DNA of 64,000 bases from Sulfurimonas sp. (GTDB taxonomy: Bacteria > Campylobacterota > Campylobacteria > Campylobacterales > Sulfurimonadaceae). Positions 25,094 to 35,205 of the stretch are shown one piece after another. Under the pieces are notes generated by a model, which saw nothing but the letters and a program-made list of their open reading frames with translations, was not told the DNA's origin and searched no databases. Location of the stretch: NCBI RefSeq assembly GCF_026196735.1, contig NZ_JAPHUF010000002.1, positions 62,001-126,000 on the forward strand, written 5' to 3'. The number at the start of each line of letters is the position of its first letter. Positions within the stretch are counted from its first letter, which is position 1. The position numbers and the translations under genes are program-made.

Positions 25094-27574
25094 TTGAAAA
25101 ATTTATATTTAAACTATATTTTAAAATATCCAAAAATTATTTTGTCATTTATGACTGTTTTTATAGTCTTGATGGCTTTTTCAGCGATGAAGCTGGAAAT
25201 TGATGCAAGTGCTGAAACACTATTGCTTGAGGGTGACAAAGATTTAGAGTTCTCAAGAGAAATATCAAAACGATTTGAAGCACCATCTATTTTAGTTGTA
25301 ACTTACACTGTTGAAGATGACCTTCTAAGTGAAAAAAACATACAAAATATAAAAACACTAAGTCAGCAGATAGAAACTATTGAGATTGTGGAATCAACAA
25401 ACTCAATAGTTAATGTTCCTCTTTTGCAGTCACCGCCAAGACCGGTTAAGGAATTGGTAAAAGATATTCCTACACTTGAGTCTCCAAACATAAACAAAGC
25501 TCTAGTTAAAGAAGAATTTTTAAAGAGTGCAATATATAAAAAGAATTTAGTCAGTGAAGATTTTAAAACGACAGCAATATCAGTTAATTTAAAACGAGAT
25601 GAAAAGTACTTTAATCTTATTGACAATAGAGACAAGTATGTAAAACTTAAAAAGCAAAGAGAATTAACTGTATCAGAGAAAGAAAGCTTTAAAAAAGCAG
25701 AGATACTACTCAAAACATATAGAGATTTTTTAAGAGCGCAAAACCATAGTTCAATTGTTAAAGTACGAGAAATACTCAAAACATTTTCAGATAAAAATAA
25801 AAATATACAACTCCATTTGGGTGGAGTGGATATGATAGCTGATGATATGGTTGAGTTTGTAAAGTATGATTTGAAAACTTTTGGATTTGTTATTGTCGGG
25901 TTATTGATATTTATTTTGTATATTTTACTTAGAGAAATAAAATGGGTAGCTATAGCTCTCTTTATTTGTACATTTTCTTTAGTTATTACAAGCGGACTTC
26001 TTGGTTTTTTTGGTTGGGAGATTACAGTTGTATCATCAAACTTTATTTCGCTTCAGCTGATTATGAACATGTCACTGGTTGTGCATCTCATAATAAAGTA
26101 CAAAGAACTACATGCTAAAAATAAAAATGACACACAAGAGCAGTTGGTTGTAAATACGGTTGTTTCTATGTCAAAACCATCATTTTTTGTGGTGATTACG
26201 ACTATTGCCGGATTTAGTTCTTTAGTCTTTAGTAATATCCTTCCAGTCATAAATTTTGGCTGGATGATGAGCGTTGGTATTATTGTGTCACTTCTGCTTA
26301 CCTTTATTTTGTTTCCAATTACATTGAGTTTCTTCGATAAAAGTGAATTAAAAGACGATGATTCAAATAAAGTACCCTTTACCACCAGAGTTGCTGATGT
26401 AGCATTTGGTTATAAAAAAACAATACTTATAATGACATTTTTTGTTGTAATCTTTTCTATAACTGGGGCCACTCAGCTTAGAGTAGAAAACAGTTTTATT
26501 GATTATTTTAAAAAAGATACACAGATTTATCAAGGAATGGCAGTTATAGACCAAAAACTTGGTGGAACATCTCCACTTGATATTATCTTGACATTTAAAG
26601 AGGGTAGTGATGTAGTTGAGTCTGTAGAAGTCGTACAAGAAGAAGCTAATGAATTAGATGAGTTTGCAGATGAGTTTGCAGAGACAGAGAGTGACAAAGA
26701 GCAGTATTGGTTCACTCAAGCTAAAATGCACAAGATTACAAAAGTTCATGACTATCTTGATTCGCTTGAACCGATTGGTAAAGTTTTATCGCTTGCTACA
26801 ATTGGTGAAGTTATTAAAGTTCTAAATGACGGAGAAGAAGCGGATAGTTTGACTCTAGCACTTCTATATCAAGAGTTACCGCAGAAATATAGAAAAATAA
26901 TTTTATCTCCATATATGGATATTGAGCATAATCAGGTACGAATAAGTACAAGAGTAATTGACTCCATGGAAAATTTGCAAAGAGATAAGTTGATTAAAAA
27001 GATAAATCAAGATTTAACTGAGATGTTAAACCCAGAGTATGAAGAGCATAAATTATCAAATATTTTAATTATGTATAACAATATGCTTCAGTCACTTTTT
27101 GAATCGCAAATTAAAACTATCGGTATAGTTGTACTTATCCTATTTGCTATGTTTTTAGTCCTTTTTCAAAACCTAAAAATAGCGATAATGGCGATAATTG
27201 CCAATACTATACCTGTAAGTGTTATTTTTGGATTTATGGGTTGGATGAATATACCATTAGACATGATGACTATTACAATTGCTGCTATTAGTATAGGGAT
27301 TGCTGTTGATGATACCATACACTATATTCATCGTTTTACTTTGGAACATAAAAACCACAGTAATGCAAAAAAAGCAATGTATAACTCACACGCTAGCATA
27401 GGAACAGCGATGTTTTATACTTCAACGATTATTATGGTGGGTTTTTCTGTTTTAGTTCTTTCTAACTTTATACCGACAATTTATTTTGGATTGTTGACTA
27501 TGATGGCTATGCTTATGGCTATTGTAGCGGACTTACTGCTGCTTCCTGTGCTTCTTCTGCTGTTTGGGGTTTAG
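25094..27574 (+). CDS. RND-superfamily lipid exporter (MMPL/HpnN-like)
   Basis: Inner-membrane pump of 826 residues with the RND repeat. TM1 (about residues 14-32), a periplasmic loop, TM2-6, then TM7, a second loop and TM8-12. The transmembrane Asp pair used for proton relay is plausible in SIGIAVDDTIHYIHRF. It is the two-repeat HpnN/MMPL type, not the AcrB type. The start is a TTG at 25094 with weak ribosome site. Linked to mlaA and mlaC, it likely powers phospholipid movement between membranes. The 3' end overlaps the convergent hydrolase by 56 bp. Confidence 0.88.
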   Translation: MKNLYLNYILKYPKIILSFMTVFIVLMAFSAMKLEIDASAETLLLEGDKDLEFSREISKRFEAPSILVVTYTVEDDLLSEKNIQNIKTLSQQIETIEIVESTNSIVNVPLLQSPPRPVKELVKDIPTLESPNINKALVKEEFLKSAIYKKNLVSEDFKTTAISVNLKRDEKYFNLIDNRDKYVKLKKQRELTVSEKESFKKAEILLKTYRDFLRAQNHSSIVKVREILKTFSDKNKNIQLHLGGVDMIADDMVEFVKYDLKTFGFVIVGLLIFILYILLREIKWVAIALFICTFSLVITSGLLGFFGWEITVVSSNFISLQLIMNMSLVVHLIIKYKELHAKNKNDTQEQLVVNTVVSMSKPSFFVVITTIAGFSSLVFSNILPVINFGWMMSVGIIVSLLLTFILFPITLSFFDKSELKDDDSNKVPFTTRVADVAFGYKKTILIMTFFVVIFSITGATQLRVENSFIDYFKKDTQIYQGMAVIDQKLGGTSPLDIILTFKEGSDVVESVEVVQEEANELDEFADEFAETESDKEQYWFTQAKMHKITKVHDYLDSLEPIGKVLSLATIGEVIKVLNDGEEADSLTLALLYQELPQKYRKIILSPYMDIEHNQVRISTRVIDSMENLQRDKLIKKINQDLTEMLNPEYEEHKLSNILIMYNNMLQSLFESQIKTIGIVVLILFAMFLVLFQNLKIAIMAIIANTIPVSVIFGFMGWMNIPLDMMTITIAAISIGIAVDDTIHYIHRFTLEHKNHSNAKKAMYNSHASIGTAMFYTSTIIMVGFSVLVLSNFIPTIYFGLLTMMAMLMAIVADLLLLPVLLLLFGV

Positions 27575-28394
27575 TAGCATCAAGGTGATTTAAAATCAGC
27601 TCCATACGATGATTGTAAATTTCTCTGTTTTTATCTTGAAAAGGGTGGGCATAATTCTCACCATTAAATGTAGCAGCACCTCTGCTTTGCGCAATATCTC
27701 TTAATGGGGATGTCATACTTTTAGAAAGAATTTCATCTTTTTCTCCGGTAATTACAAGTATTTTACTAGCATCTTTGGGAAGATTTTCTACTGGATCAAT
27801 AGACTTGGGACAGCCGTGTGGAGATAGAAAACTTGGGGCTGAGTCTATGACTGCCGCGTCATATTCAACATCCAAACCAATCATATTTAAGACAATCATT
27901 CCGCCTAAAGATGTGCCGTAAAGAAGTTTTCTGTTGTAAGATTTGTTTAGATGTATTGCTATCTCTTTATGATCGTGGATGATTGCATTGATTCGCCTGT
28001 TTCCCTCAGAATTTGCATAACCTCTGTAGTCGTAAACATAAACATCATAATTATGTTCGGAGAATTTTTTCAACTCTTTTATCATAAGGTCTGAAACCAT
28101 AGCATTTCCCATAACAACCAAGATATAGCCTTTTGGCGGTGTATTATTGTAGCCGTCATTTGACATGTACTTGTAACCTCTGAGTATCTTTTCATCAGAT
28201 GTCTTAAATTCGCTTGGTTTTATAAACTTTATGTCGGCAACTCTGCTGCTGTCTGGACTCGGTGCCATAGAACTCCACAGCCAAAATAAAAAAGGCTCTT
28301 GAAAACTACCGCAAATAGATTTCTCTCTATCATTTGCATATGAATTTGAAGTGATGAATAAACTTAGAAGCAGTGATATGAAGTTTTTACTCAT
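27519..28394 (-). CDS. Exported alpha/beta hydrolase
   Basis: A 291-residue hydrolase with a signal peptide (cleavage near SNSYAN). The nucleophile elbow is GTSLGG near residue 163, the acid is in ITGEKDEIL, and the His lies in NYAHPF; an oxyanion-type region is MGNAM. It is related to the small COG1073-like serine hydrolases. It is probably periplasmic; substrate is unknown. Its last 56 bp run antisense to the end of the RND gene. Confidence 0.8.
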   Translation of the reverse strand: MSKNFISLLLSLFITSNSYANDREKSICGSFQEPFLFWLWSSMAPSPDSSRVADIKFIKPSEFKTSDEKILRGYKYMSNDGYNNTPPKGYILVVMGNAMVSDLMIKELKKFSEHNYDVYVYDYRGYANSEGNRRINAIIHDHKEIAIHLNKSYNRKLLYGTSLGGMIVLNMIGLDVEYDAAVIDSAPSFLSPHGCPKSIDPVENLPKDASKILVITGEKDEILSKSMTSPLRDIAQSRGAATFNGENYAHPFQDKNREIYNHRMELILNHLDATKPQTAEEAQEAAVSPLQ

Positions 28395-28443
28395 ATGTTT
28401 AATCCTTTAGATATTACATGTGTGATAGCAAAACTATTTTATT

Positions 28444-29244
28444 TTACAGTTTAAAACTCTTTGACATATGGATTTTAATATCATCAATTTTTAATTCATG
28501 ATTAGTAAATAATTCATTTCCTAAGACGCCTTGACCTAAAAGCATATCAGCACCGTCTTTATAAGTAATGCCTTTATCTTGTGCAAGTTTTAAAAATGGT
28601 GTTAGTTTTCCATATATAGCATCTGCAGCAAATGATGTGTTTTCTAAAGCTTTTTGTATTATCTTTGAGGGGGCAGGAAGTTGTTCATCTTTAAGTCCGG
28701 CACTCGTAGTGTTAACAACAAGGTCGTATCTCTCTGCTTTAAAGCTCTCCCAAGTGTGACATGTAGATACCAAATCTTTAAAATATTCAAGTCTTGAAGC
28801 ACTTCTATTTAAAACTGTTACATCTATGTCGTCTTGTACAAATCTGCTTGCCAGTGCTTTTGCAGTTCCCCCAGCTCCAAGCAGTAAAATCTTTTTAATG
28901 TTGCCAAATTCTTTTATAGCAAACATAAAACCATCTGCATCTGTATTGTAGCCGACAAGTTTGCCGTTTTCATTTATGATGGTGTTGACAACGCCTACAG
29001 TTTTTGCAAAACCTCTGACTTCATCACAAGCCTCATATGCAGCTTCTTTATGTGGAACAGTTATATTCGCTCCGCTAAGTTTAAGAGAAAGAAAAGTCTC
29101 TTTGAGTTTTGAGCCGTCTTTTAAATGAACTCTTGTGTAGCAGGCTGGGTAATTTAGGTTTTTAAACACACAGTTGTGCATAAGCGGAGAACGGGAGTGC
29201 TCTACAGGATCACCAAAAATGGCAAAAAGTTTTTTGTTTTTCAT
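28444..29244 (-). CDS. aroE: Shikimate dehydrogenase
   Basis: NADPH-dependent reduction of 3-dehydroshikimate in aromatic amino acid synthesis. Substrate-binding motif FGDPVEHSRSPLMHN is at the N-terminus. The catalytic Lys lies in ANITVPHKEAAYE, the NADP loop is LLLGAGGTAKAL, and DMLLGQG comes near the C-terminus. Length 266 residues is normal. It follows trpE by 2 bp on the same strand, giving an aromatic biosynthesis pair. Confidence 0.96.
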   Translation of the reverse strand: MKNKKLFAIFGDPVEHSRSPLMHNCVFKNLNYPACYTRVHLKDGSKLKETFLSLKLSGANITVPHKEAAYEACDEVRGFAKTVGVVNTIINENGKLVGYNTDADGFMFAIKEFGNIKKILLLGAGGTAKALASRFVQDDIDVTVLNRSASRLEYFKDLVSTCHTWESFKAERYDLVVNTTSAGLKDEQLPAPSKIIQKALENTSFAADAIYGKLTPFLKLAQDKGITYKDGADMLLGQGVLGNELFTNHELKIDDIKIHMSKSFKL

Positions 29245-29246
29245 TT

Positions 29247-30650
29247 TTAGTCTAAGTCTTCGAGTGAGTGTACTAGAGCACCAAGTTTATTTTTTACTTC
29301 TAAATACTCTAGCTCATTTTGACTATCGGCAACAACACCGGCACCGGCTTGTAAAACAACCTTATCCTCTTTTACCATAGCAGTTCTAATTGTAATAGCG
29401 CTGTCCATATTTCCATCAAAACCGAAGTAGCCTATGCTTCCACTGTAAAAACCTCTTTTTAGCCCTTCAAACTCTGCTATAAGCTCCATAGCTCTGATTT
29501 TTGGAGCACCTGTCATTGTGCCTGCTGTAAATGTTGCCATAAACAAATCAAACATATCTTTATCTTCATCTAATTGTGCTGTTACATCTGAGACAATATG
29601 CATAACATGAGAAAATCTCTCTATATGCATCATATCTTCAACTTTAACAGTTCCGGTCTTTGCTACACGACTAACATCATTTCTGCCAAGATCGATTAGC
29701 ATAAGATGCTCTGCCAACTCTTTAGGGTCTGCTAAAAGTTCAGCTTCAAGCTCTAAGTCTCTTTGCTTTGTAGCACCTCTTTTTCTAGTCCCTGCAATCG
29801 GACGAAGAAGAAGTTCACCATCTGTAAGTCTTACCATTACCTCCGGTGAAGAACCGACTATATTAAACTCTTCATACTCCATTAAAAACATATACGGTGA
29901 AGGGTTTTTAGTTCTAAGTATACGGTAGAAACTAAAAGGGTCAACTTTGATATTTCTGGTAAAGCGGTTTGTCATTAAAATCTGAAAAACATCACCGCTT
30001 TTTATCATCTCTTTAGAGTCATCTACCATCTTAAAAAAGTGCTCTTTAGTATGGGCGAAACTACCTTTGTCATCTCCAACATTATGCTTCATCGGAATAT
30101 ATTCATATGAGCCTTTTAACTCATTTTCAATCATATCAAACTTGTCATTCATCTCAGAGAGGGTGCTAACAAGTGTAAGTTGGTGATTTTTATGAGAATA
30201 TACTAAGATTATTTTTGGAAGGATAAGATCCAAATCTGGAGTATTAAGTTCATCTTTTAATCCCTCCATACTTGAGCTGAGTTTTGGCTCAAAGACTTTA
30301 ACCATATCATACCCGATATAGCCGATAAACCCATCAACATAACCGACTTTTAAGTCTGCTGTAGCTTTTTTATATGTTGATGTATCTATGTTTTTGTAGT
30401 AGTTTTTTAAAAATGTAAAAGGTGATTCATCTTTGATTGACGAGTTGCCACTGGCATCTGTATATATGGTTTTATTATCTAAGTATTGAAGTCTTTCTCT
30501 TGCCCCAATGCAGATAAAGCTATAGTTTCCTTCGCTTTGTCCTGCACTTTCAAACAGATAAGATATCTCATTATTAAACATAGTTTTTAATTTCGCATAA
30601 ACGGCAATAGGGGCTAGTTGATCTTGAAAAAATTGTTTAGAGTAAATCAA
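29247..30650 (-). CDS. trpE: Anthranilate synthase component I
   Basis: Converts chorismate to anthranilate with the TrpG glutaminase (not in the window). The N-terminal regulatory domain has LFES at residue ~32, matching the LLES tryptophan-binding motif. The C-terminal chorismate-binding domain shows IAGTRKRGATKQRD, DLGRNDVSRVAK, FTAGTMTGAPKIRAMELI and GYFGFDGNMDSAITIRT. The start is TTG at 30650; the product is 467 residues. PabB was considered, but the N-terminal regulatory motif favours TrpE. Confidence 0.9.
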   Translation of the reverse strand: MIYSKQFFQDQLAPIAVYAKLKTMFNNEISYLFESAGQSEGNYSFICIGARERLQYLDNKTIYTDASGNSSIKDESPFTFLKNYYKNIDTSTYKKATADLKVGYVDGFIGYIGYDMVKVFEPKLSSSMEGLKDELNTPDLDLILPKIILVYSHKNHQLTLVSTLSEMNDKFDMIENELKGSYEYIPMKHNVGDDKGSFAHTKEHFFKMVDDSKEMIKSGDVFQILMTNRFTRNIKVDPFSFYRILRTKNPSPYMFLMEYEEFNIVGSSPEVMVRLTDGELLLRPIAGTRKRGATKQRDLELEAELLADPKELAEHLMLIDLGRNDVSRVAKTGTVKVEDMMHIERFSHVMHIVSDVTAQLDEDKDMFDLFMATFTAGTMTGAPKIRAMELIAEFEGLKRGFYSGSIGYFGFDGNMDSAITIRTAMVKEDKVVLQAGAGVVADSQNELEYLEVKNKLGALVHSLEDLD

Positions 30651-30694
30651 AGGTTACCTTGTTGAGGAAATTGCTCCACAAAAGGAGCTAAATT

Positions 30695-31366
30695 TTATAT
30701 TTTAGTTAAAAAAGCACCGGCTTCTATAGAAGTTCTAACACTTCTTAAAGCTTCTCTTGCCTCACCTTCGCTAGGAAATGGACCAACCAAAACTTTGTTT
30801 AGTGTTTTGCCATTATTTGTTACTTGGTGAAATTTATATTTATAACCTAGACGAAGAATAGAGTCTAGAAATTTCTTATTTGGTTCATATCTTGCAAAAG
30901 AACCTACTTGAATATAGTAACTTCCGGTAGTTGCCGTTGCAGTTGTTTCAGGTTTAGTAACACTTTTTGGAGCCACTTTCTTCACAGCTGTTTTTACAGC
31001 AGCTTTTGGAGCTTCTTTTGGTGCTTCTTGTGTTATGGCAGATTCAGTTTTTTCTTTGTTGCTTTCTGCTTTTAATTTTTGTGCAATTTTGTCAAGAGAG
31101 TCATTGTTTTGATTGCTTTCTTGTACAACTTGTACTTCTTCAAACAGAGGTTCTTCGTCTGCTATCTCTTGCTTAGTCTGCGGGTCAGGAGGAAGAATAG
31201 CTTGTGGTAAATTGTCTGTGCCGGTTGAAGTAAGAGTATTCATAAGCATTACAACAATAATTAAAATCACACCTAAGGTAGCAACTGCTAAAATAATTTT
31301 TTTACTTCCAGCAGCCGAACCACCTTTGTTTAATATAATATCATTTAGTTCATTTTTTTCTTCCAT
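30695..31366 (-). CDS. SPOR-domain membrane protein
   Basis: Single-pass inner-membrane protein of 223 residues. A short cytoplasmic tail is followed by one helix (about 23-44), an Ala/Lys/Thr-rich low-complexity linker, and a C-terminal SPOR domain (SYYIQVGSFARYEPN, then KVLVGPFPSEGEAREAL). SPOR domains bind denuded glycan strands at the septum, so a role in cell division or septal peptidoglycan is likely. The position between DUF1882 and aroE is conserved in Campylobacter as I recall. Confidence 0.9.
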   Translation of the reverse strand: MEEKNELNDIILNKGGSAAGSKKIILAVATLGVILIIVVMLMNTLTSTGTDNLPQAILPPDPQTKQEIADEEPLFEEVQVVQESNQNNDSLDKIAQKLKAESNKEKTESAITQEAPKEAPKAAVKTAVKKVAPKSVTKPETTATATTGSYYIQVGSFARYEPNKKFLDSILRLGYKYKFHQVTNNGKTLNKVLVGPFPSEGEAREALRSVRTSIEAGAFLTKI

Positions 31367-31442
31367 AATTACACCCTTTTAATTGTCTAGTCTAATAATA
31401 CCTAAAAATTGTTGATATCACATAATGCTTTGTAAAAAAATA

Positions 31443-31985
31443 TTACATGTGTTTTGACCAAGAAGCTCCACGCTCTTTGGCATAAACTCCATATGGCAAA
31501 GTCAAAATGTTATATTCATCCGGCATATCAGCATTTGGAAATATTCTCCACTGCTTAGGCTGTTTAGCGGCTAATTTCATAGAAATCAGTTTGCCTAGCT
31601 GTATAGCCTCTTGCAGAGTTGTATGACCCTTATGTATATAAAGATGAATATGACCCTCTGTTTTTGTCTGATAAGCTGTAAAATTTATGTATCCCTCTTC
31701 ACGAAGCAAAAGTTGTGCCTTATGGTAAAAGCGTTCAGGGTCTCTTCCATTGTAGTCAATCACTATATTTTCAACTTTATTATGTTTATTTACTAAAGAG
31801 TGGGCAACTGTTATATCACCCTTGATGTGTTGGTTGATAATTGACTGAGTCAACGGAGCATCTACTTTTTCAAATTTATTGTAAAAAGTACGACCCTTAA
31901 AGGATAGCTTATTTACTACTGAATCTCTTTTTATCCAGTAGTGGTCCGTCACCATTTTGATAAGTTTAAGATCCATTGCAGTCAT
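31443..31985 (-). CDS. DUF1882-family protein
   Basis: A 180-residue cytoplasmic protein of the Campylobacterota-specific DUF1882 family, recognised by [21 protein letters not shown] near the N-terminus and its place next to glyA. Function is unknown. It starts 8 bp after glyA; no clear ribosome site precedes the ATG at 31985, and internal ATGs at 31976 and 31955 are alternatives. Confidence 0.8.
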   Translation of the reverse strand: MTAMDLKLIKMVTDHYWIKRDSVVNKLSFKGRTFYNKFEKVDAPLTQSIINQHIKGDITVAHSLVNKHNKVENIVIDYNGRDPERFYHKAQLLLREEGYINFTAYQTKTEGHIHLYIHKGHTTLQEAIQLGKLISMKLAAKQPKQWRIFPNADMPDEYNILTLPYGVYAKERGASWSKHM

Positions 31986-31993
31986 TGTTGTGC

Positions 31994-33241
31994 TTAGTAA
32001 GTTGGTTGATTATATATTATAAAATTTTGCGCTAATGCTTTTAACTCTTCTTTGATACTTGCTTGAAGTTCAGTGTTGTTAATATCATCAAGTACATCAG
32101 CCATTTTGTTTGCTATAAATTCAAACTCTTTTTCTTTCATACCGCGAGATGTAAGAGCGGGTGAACCAACTCTAATCCCTGAGGTTACAAAAGGACTTCT
32201 AGTTTCACCTGGAACTGTGTTTTTATTGATAGTTATACCAGCATTACCAAGAGCAGCATCAGCATCTTTACCGGAAATTTCACGGCCCACAAAAGAGACA
32301 AGCACTAAATGGTTGTCAGTTCCACCAGAGACAACATCGTAGCCTCTTTTAACAAGTACCTCTGCTAAAACTTTAGCATTTGCTTTTACTTGTTTAGCAT
32401 ACTCTTTCCATTCTGGAGATAGGTTGTATTTGAAACCAACAGCTTTTGCAGCAATAACATGTACTAATGGACCACCTTGAAGAGCAGGGAAGATTGCAGA
32501 GTTCATTTTCTTAGCAATCTCTTCATCATTGGTCATAATCATACCGCCTCTTGGACCTGCAAGAGTTTTGTGCGTAGTAGTTGTAACAACATGTGCATGA
32601 GGAAATGGGCTAGGGTGCTCACCGGCTGCTACTAGACCTGCAACATGTGCAATATCTGCAAACATTATAGCTCCAACTTCGTCAGCAATTTCACGGAACT
32701 TTTTGAAGTCTATCTCTCTAGCATATGCAGATGCACCACAAACTATGATTTTTGGTTTAACTGCTTTTGCAATCTCCATGATTTTCTCATAATTCATGCG
32801 ACCATCAAGCTCTACACCGTATGTAAAACTAGAGTAGTTTTGACCTGAAAAACTAGGTTTTGAACCATGTGTTAAGTGCCCACCATGACTTAAATCCATA
32901 CCTAAAAGTTTATCACCGGCTTTTAATAAACCAGCATAAACAGCGGCATTTGCCTGGCTTCCTGAGTGTGGTTGAACATTTGCATAGTTACATCCAAAAA
33001 GCTCACAAGCTCTGTCAATTGCAAGTTGTTCAACACCATCAGCGTATTCACAACCACCATAGTAACGCTTGCCGGGATAACCCTCAGCATACTTGTTTGT
33101 AAAAACTGAGCCCATAGCTTCCATAACAGCCGGTAGTGTAAAATTTTCAGATGCAATCATCTCTAAATGGTCGCTCTGACGCTCCAACTCTTTTTCACAT
33201 AAATCAAATATTTCGCTATCGTACTCTTTTAAAAAGCTCAT
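31994..33241 (-). CDS. glyA: Serine hydroxymethyltransferase
   Basis: PLP enzyme interconverting serine and glycine with tetrahydrofolate, the main one-carbon source. Signatures are [31 protein letters not shown], and the PLP lysine in [16 protein letters not shown]. Length 415 residues is standard. An extended -10 (TATAAT on the minus strand at 33274-33279) gives a leader of about 26 nt with GGGAT as ribosome site, so it has its own promoter downstream of lysS. Confidence 0.97.
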   Translation of the reverse strand: MSFLKEYDSEIFDLCEKELERQSDHLEMIASENFTLPAVMEAMGSVFTNKYAEGYPGKRYYGGCEYADGVEQLAIDRACELFGCNYANVQPHSGSQANAAVYAGLLKAGDKLLGMDLSHGGHLTHGSKPSFSGQNYSSFTYGVELDGRMNYEKIMEIAKAVKPKIIVCGASAYAREIDFKKFREIADEVGAIMFADIAHVAGLVAAGEHPSPFPHAHVVTTTTHKTLAGPRGGMIMTNDEEIAKKMNSAIFPALQGGPLVHVIAAKAVGFKYNLSPEWKEYAKQVKANAKVLAEVLVKRGYDVVSGGTDNHLVLVSFVGREISGKDADAALGNAGITINKNTVPGETRSPFVTSGIRVGSPALTSRGMKEKEFEFIANKMADVLDDINNTELQASIKEELKALAQNFIIYNQPTY

Positions 33242-33273
33242 GTTACAAAATCCCTTGTAAGTTAAATATGGCG

Positions 33274-33279
33274 ATTATA
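33274..33279 (-). promoter_or_regulatory. -10 element TATAAT of glyA
   Basis: Perfect minus-strand TATAAT preceded by TTTTTG. The start is expected near 33267, about 26 nt before the glyA ATG. No convincing -35, as is common in this phylum. Confidence 0.55.
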
Positions 33280-33326
33280 CAAAAAGTATGATAATAAAAG
33301 ACTGAATAAGGTTTTGTAGTTTCTTT

Positions 33327-33494
33327 TTATTTGAAAAAACTGATATCACCTTTTAACCGCCTATATTCCCAATATAATATCAACGGTATAATAAGTATTA
33401 CAAATTCGGGTAATCCCTCATCAAAAAGAACCATTAGTGAGAATGTTGCATATGATACGCTGATAACTACGGCAATTATGTCTTTTATTTTCAT
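33327..33494 (-). CDS. Small two-helix membrane protein
   Basis: A 55-residue minus-strand gene between lysS and glyA. It begins MKIKDIIAVV, has two hydrophobic stretches (about residues 5-24 and 30-41), then a basic WEYRRLKGD tail. GGGA precedes the ATG. The plus-strand frame at 33331-33525 covers the same DNA but is less protein-like and lacks a ribosome site, so I treat it as the shadow. No family recognised. Confidence 0.5.
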   Translation of the reverse strand: MKIKDIIAVVISVSYATFSLMVLFDEGLPEFVILIIPLILYWEYRRLKGDISFFK

Positions 33495-33636
33495 TTTTTT
33501 CCCAAATATTGAAATTTATTATTAGTTTGAGATTCATTGTATCACAATAATAAGTTATTTAAATGTCAATAAACAATAATGAATTAATATAAAAAAGTTA
33601 ATAGATACTATATGTTATAAGAGTGTTTTAATGTAG

Positions 33637-33661
33637 AAAAGGGCGTATAGTTTGCCCTTTT
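33637..33661. terminator. Hairpin terminator after lysS
   Basis: AAAAGGGC at 33637-33644 pairs with GCCCTTTT at 33654-33661 around a 9-base loop. It begins 19 bp past the lysS stop in the minus-strand direction and ends in TTTT there. The A-tract makes it potentially bidirectional. Confidence 0.65.
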
Positions 33662-33679
33662 AATTTGAGTGTAGTTAAC

Positions 33680-35194
33680 TTACTCTTCTTCTTGATTTTT
33701 TTGTTCTGCGTGTATGGGTTTCATTGCAGGGAAGAGTAGTACATCTCTTATTGAGTGCTCATTCGTAAGCAGCATAACAAGTCTATCTATACCTATACCT
33801 TGTCCGGCAGTTGGTGCCATACCATAGCTAAGTGCTTCTACAAAGTCTACATCCATCTCGTGCGCTTCATCATCACCACTCTCTTTTGCTGCATCTTGAG
33901 CTTCAAAACGGCCAAGTTGGTCAACCGGGTCGTTTAACTCACTAAATGCATTTGCAATCTCACGACCTGCAATAAACAGCTCAAATCTTTCAGTAATTTC
34001 CGGGTTTTCATCACTTCTTCTTGCAAGCGGAGAGATGTCAACAGGATACTCTGTGATAAAAGTAGGGTCAATCAGCTTTTCTTCAACGAACTCATCAAAC
34101 AGTTCGCCTTGAAGTTGACCTAAGTTCATGCCTGGCTTTACAGTGATATTTTTAGAGTTTAAGAACTCTACTATTTTATCTTTATCGTTAGTTACTTCTG
34201 CTGGAACACCACCAATTGTTGTAAGTGACTCTATAAGTGGAATCTCTGTAAAGTTTGCAAAATTAACTTCCATATCTCCATAAGGCAATAGTGCAGGCAG
34301 GTCTAAATGGTCAAATAAGTACTCAAAATACTCTTTTGTGATTTCAATCAAGTCTTTATATGTTTTATATGCCCAGTAAAATTCGATAGATGTGAATTCA
34401 GGATTGTGAGTAGCATCCATTCCTTCATTTCTAAAGTTACGGTTTATCTCAAATACTGCTTCAAAGCCACCAATAATAAGTCTTTTAAGGTAAAGCTCCG
34501 GTGCAATTCTAAGGTATCTGTCAATGCCAAGTGCATTATGGTGTGTAACAAAGGGTTTTGCATTGGCTCCGCCTGCAATTGGGTGCATCATAGGAGTTTC
34601 AACTTCTAAGAAACCTTTGTCTTCAAAAAAGCGTCTAGTTAAAGAGATGACTTTAGAACGAATTTTAAATGTTTTACGAACATCTGCGTTCATGATAAGG
34701 TCAAGATATCTTTTTCTGTATCTAATCTCTTTGTCTGTAACACCGTGAAATTTCTCAGGCAGCGGAGAGATTGCTTTTGTTAGTAGGTTTAGTTCAGTTG
34801 CATGAAGAGAAAGCTCACCTTTTCCGGTAACAAACGGATAACCTGCAACTTCAATGATATCACCAACTTCTATATGTTTTTTAAAAATATCGTTATAAAA
34901 ACCTTCAGCTAGGTTGTCTCTTGCTACATAAACTTGAAGCATACCGCTCTCATCTTCTATCTTTACGAAACTTGCTTTACCCATGATTCTAAAAAGTTTG
35001 ATTCTGCCATTTACAATGTAGTGGCGGTTCTCATCTCTTTTGTCTTCTTTATCTTCTATATCAGAGTTAACATTCAAATATTTTTCAATTGTTGTATTTC
35101 TTTTAGAATTATTAGAGTAAGGGTTAAAGCCTGCCTCTTTTAAAATGTTTGCTTTTTCAATTCTTTGTTGTATAAATTTATTATCAAAAACCAA
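33680..35194 (-). CDS. lysS: Lysyl-tRNA synthetase (class II)
   Basis: Charges tRNA-Lys. The N-terminal OB-fold anticodon domain spans residues ~50-150 ([19 protein letters not shown]). The class II core follows: motif 1 around [20 protein letters not shown], motif 2 [20 protein letters not shown], and motif 3 [13 protein letters not shown]. The start is TTG at 35194 with AAAAGGA correctly spaced. The product is 504 residues, and it lies 11 bp after fur. Confidence 0.97.
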   Translation of the reverse strand: MVFDNKFIQQRIEKANILKEAGFNPYSNNSKRNTTIEKYLNVNSDIEDKEDKRDENRHYIVNGRIKLFRIMGKASFVKIEDESGMLQVYVARDNLAEGFYNDIFKKHIEVGDIIEVAGYPFVTGKGELSLHATELNLLTKAISPLPEKFHGVTDKEIRYRKRYLDLIMNADVRKTFKIRSKVISLTRRFFEDKGFLEVETPMMHPIAGGANAKPFVTHHNALGIDRYLRIAPELYLKRLIIGGFEAVFEINRNFRNEGMDATHNPEFTSIEFYWAYKTYKDLIEITKEYFEYLFDHLDLPALLPYGDMEVNFANFTEIPLIESLTTIGGVPAEVTNDKDKIVEFLNSKNITVKPGMNLGQLQGELFDEFVEEKLIDPTFITEYPVDISPLARRSDENPEITERFELFIAGREIANAFSELNDPVDQLGRFEAQDAAKESGDDEAHEMDVDFVEALSYGMAPTAGQGIGIDRLVMLLTNEHSIRDVLLFPAMKPIHAEQKNQEEE

Positions 35195-35205
35195 TAATGT
35201 TCCTT

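Noticed and set aside
30673-30688. Terminator between the SPOR gene and trpE
   Set aside because: The GCTCC/GGAGC stem has only 5 bp and no T-run follows in the minus-strand direction.
33331-33525. Plus-strand 64-residue frame between glyA and lysS
   Set aside because: No ribosome site, mixed composition, and it is antisense to a better minus-strand membrane-protein frame.
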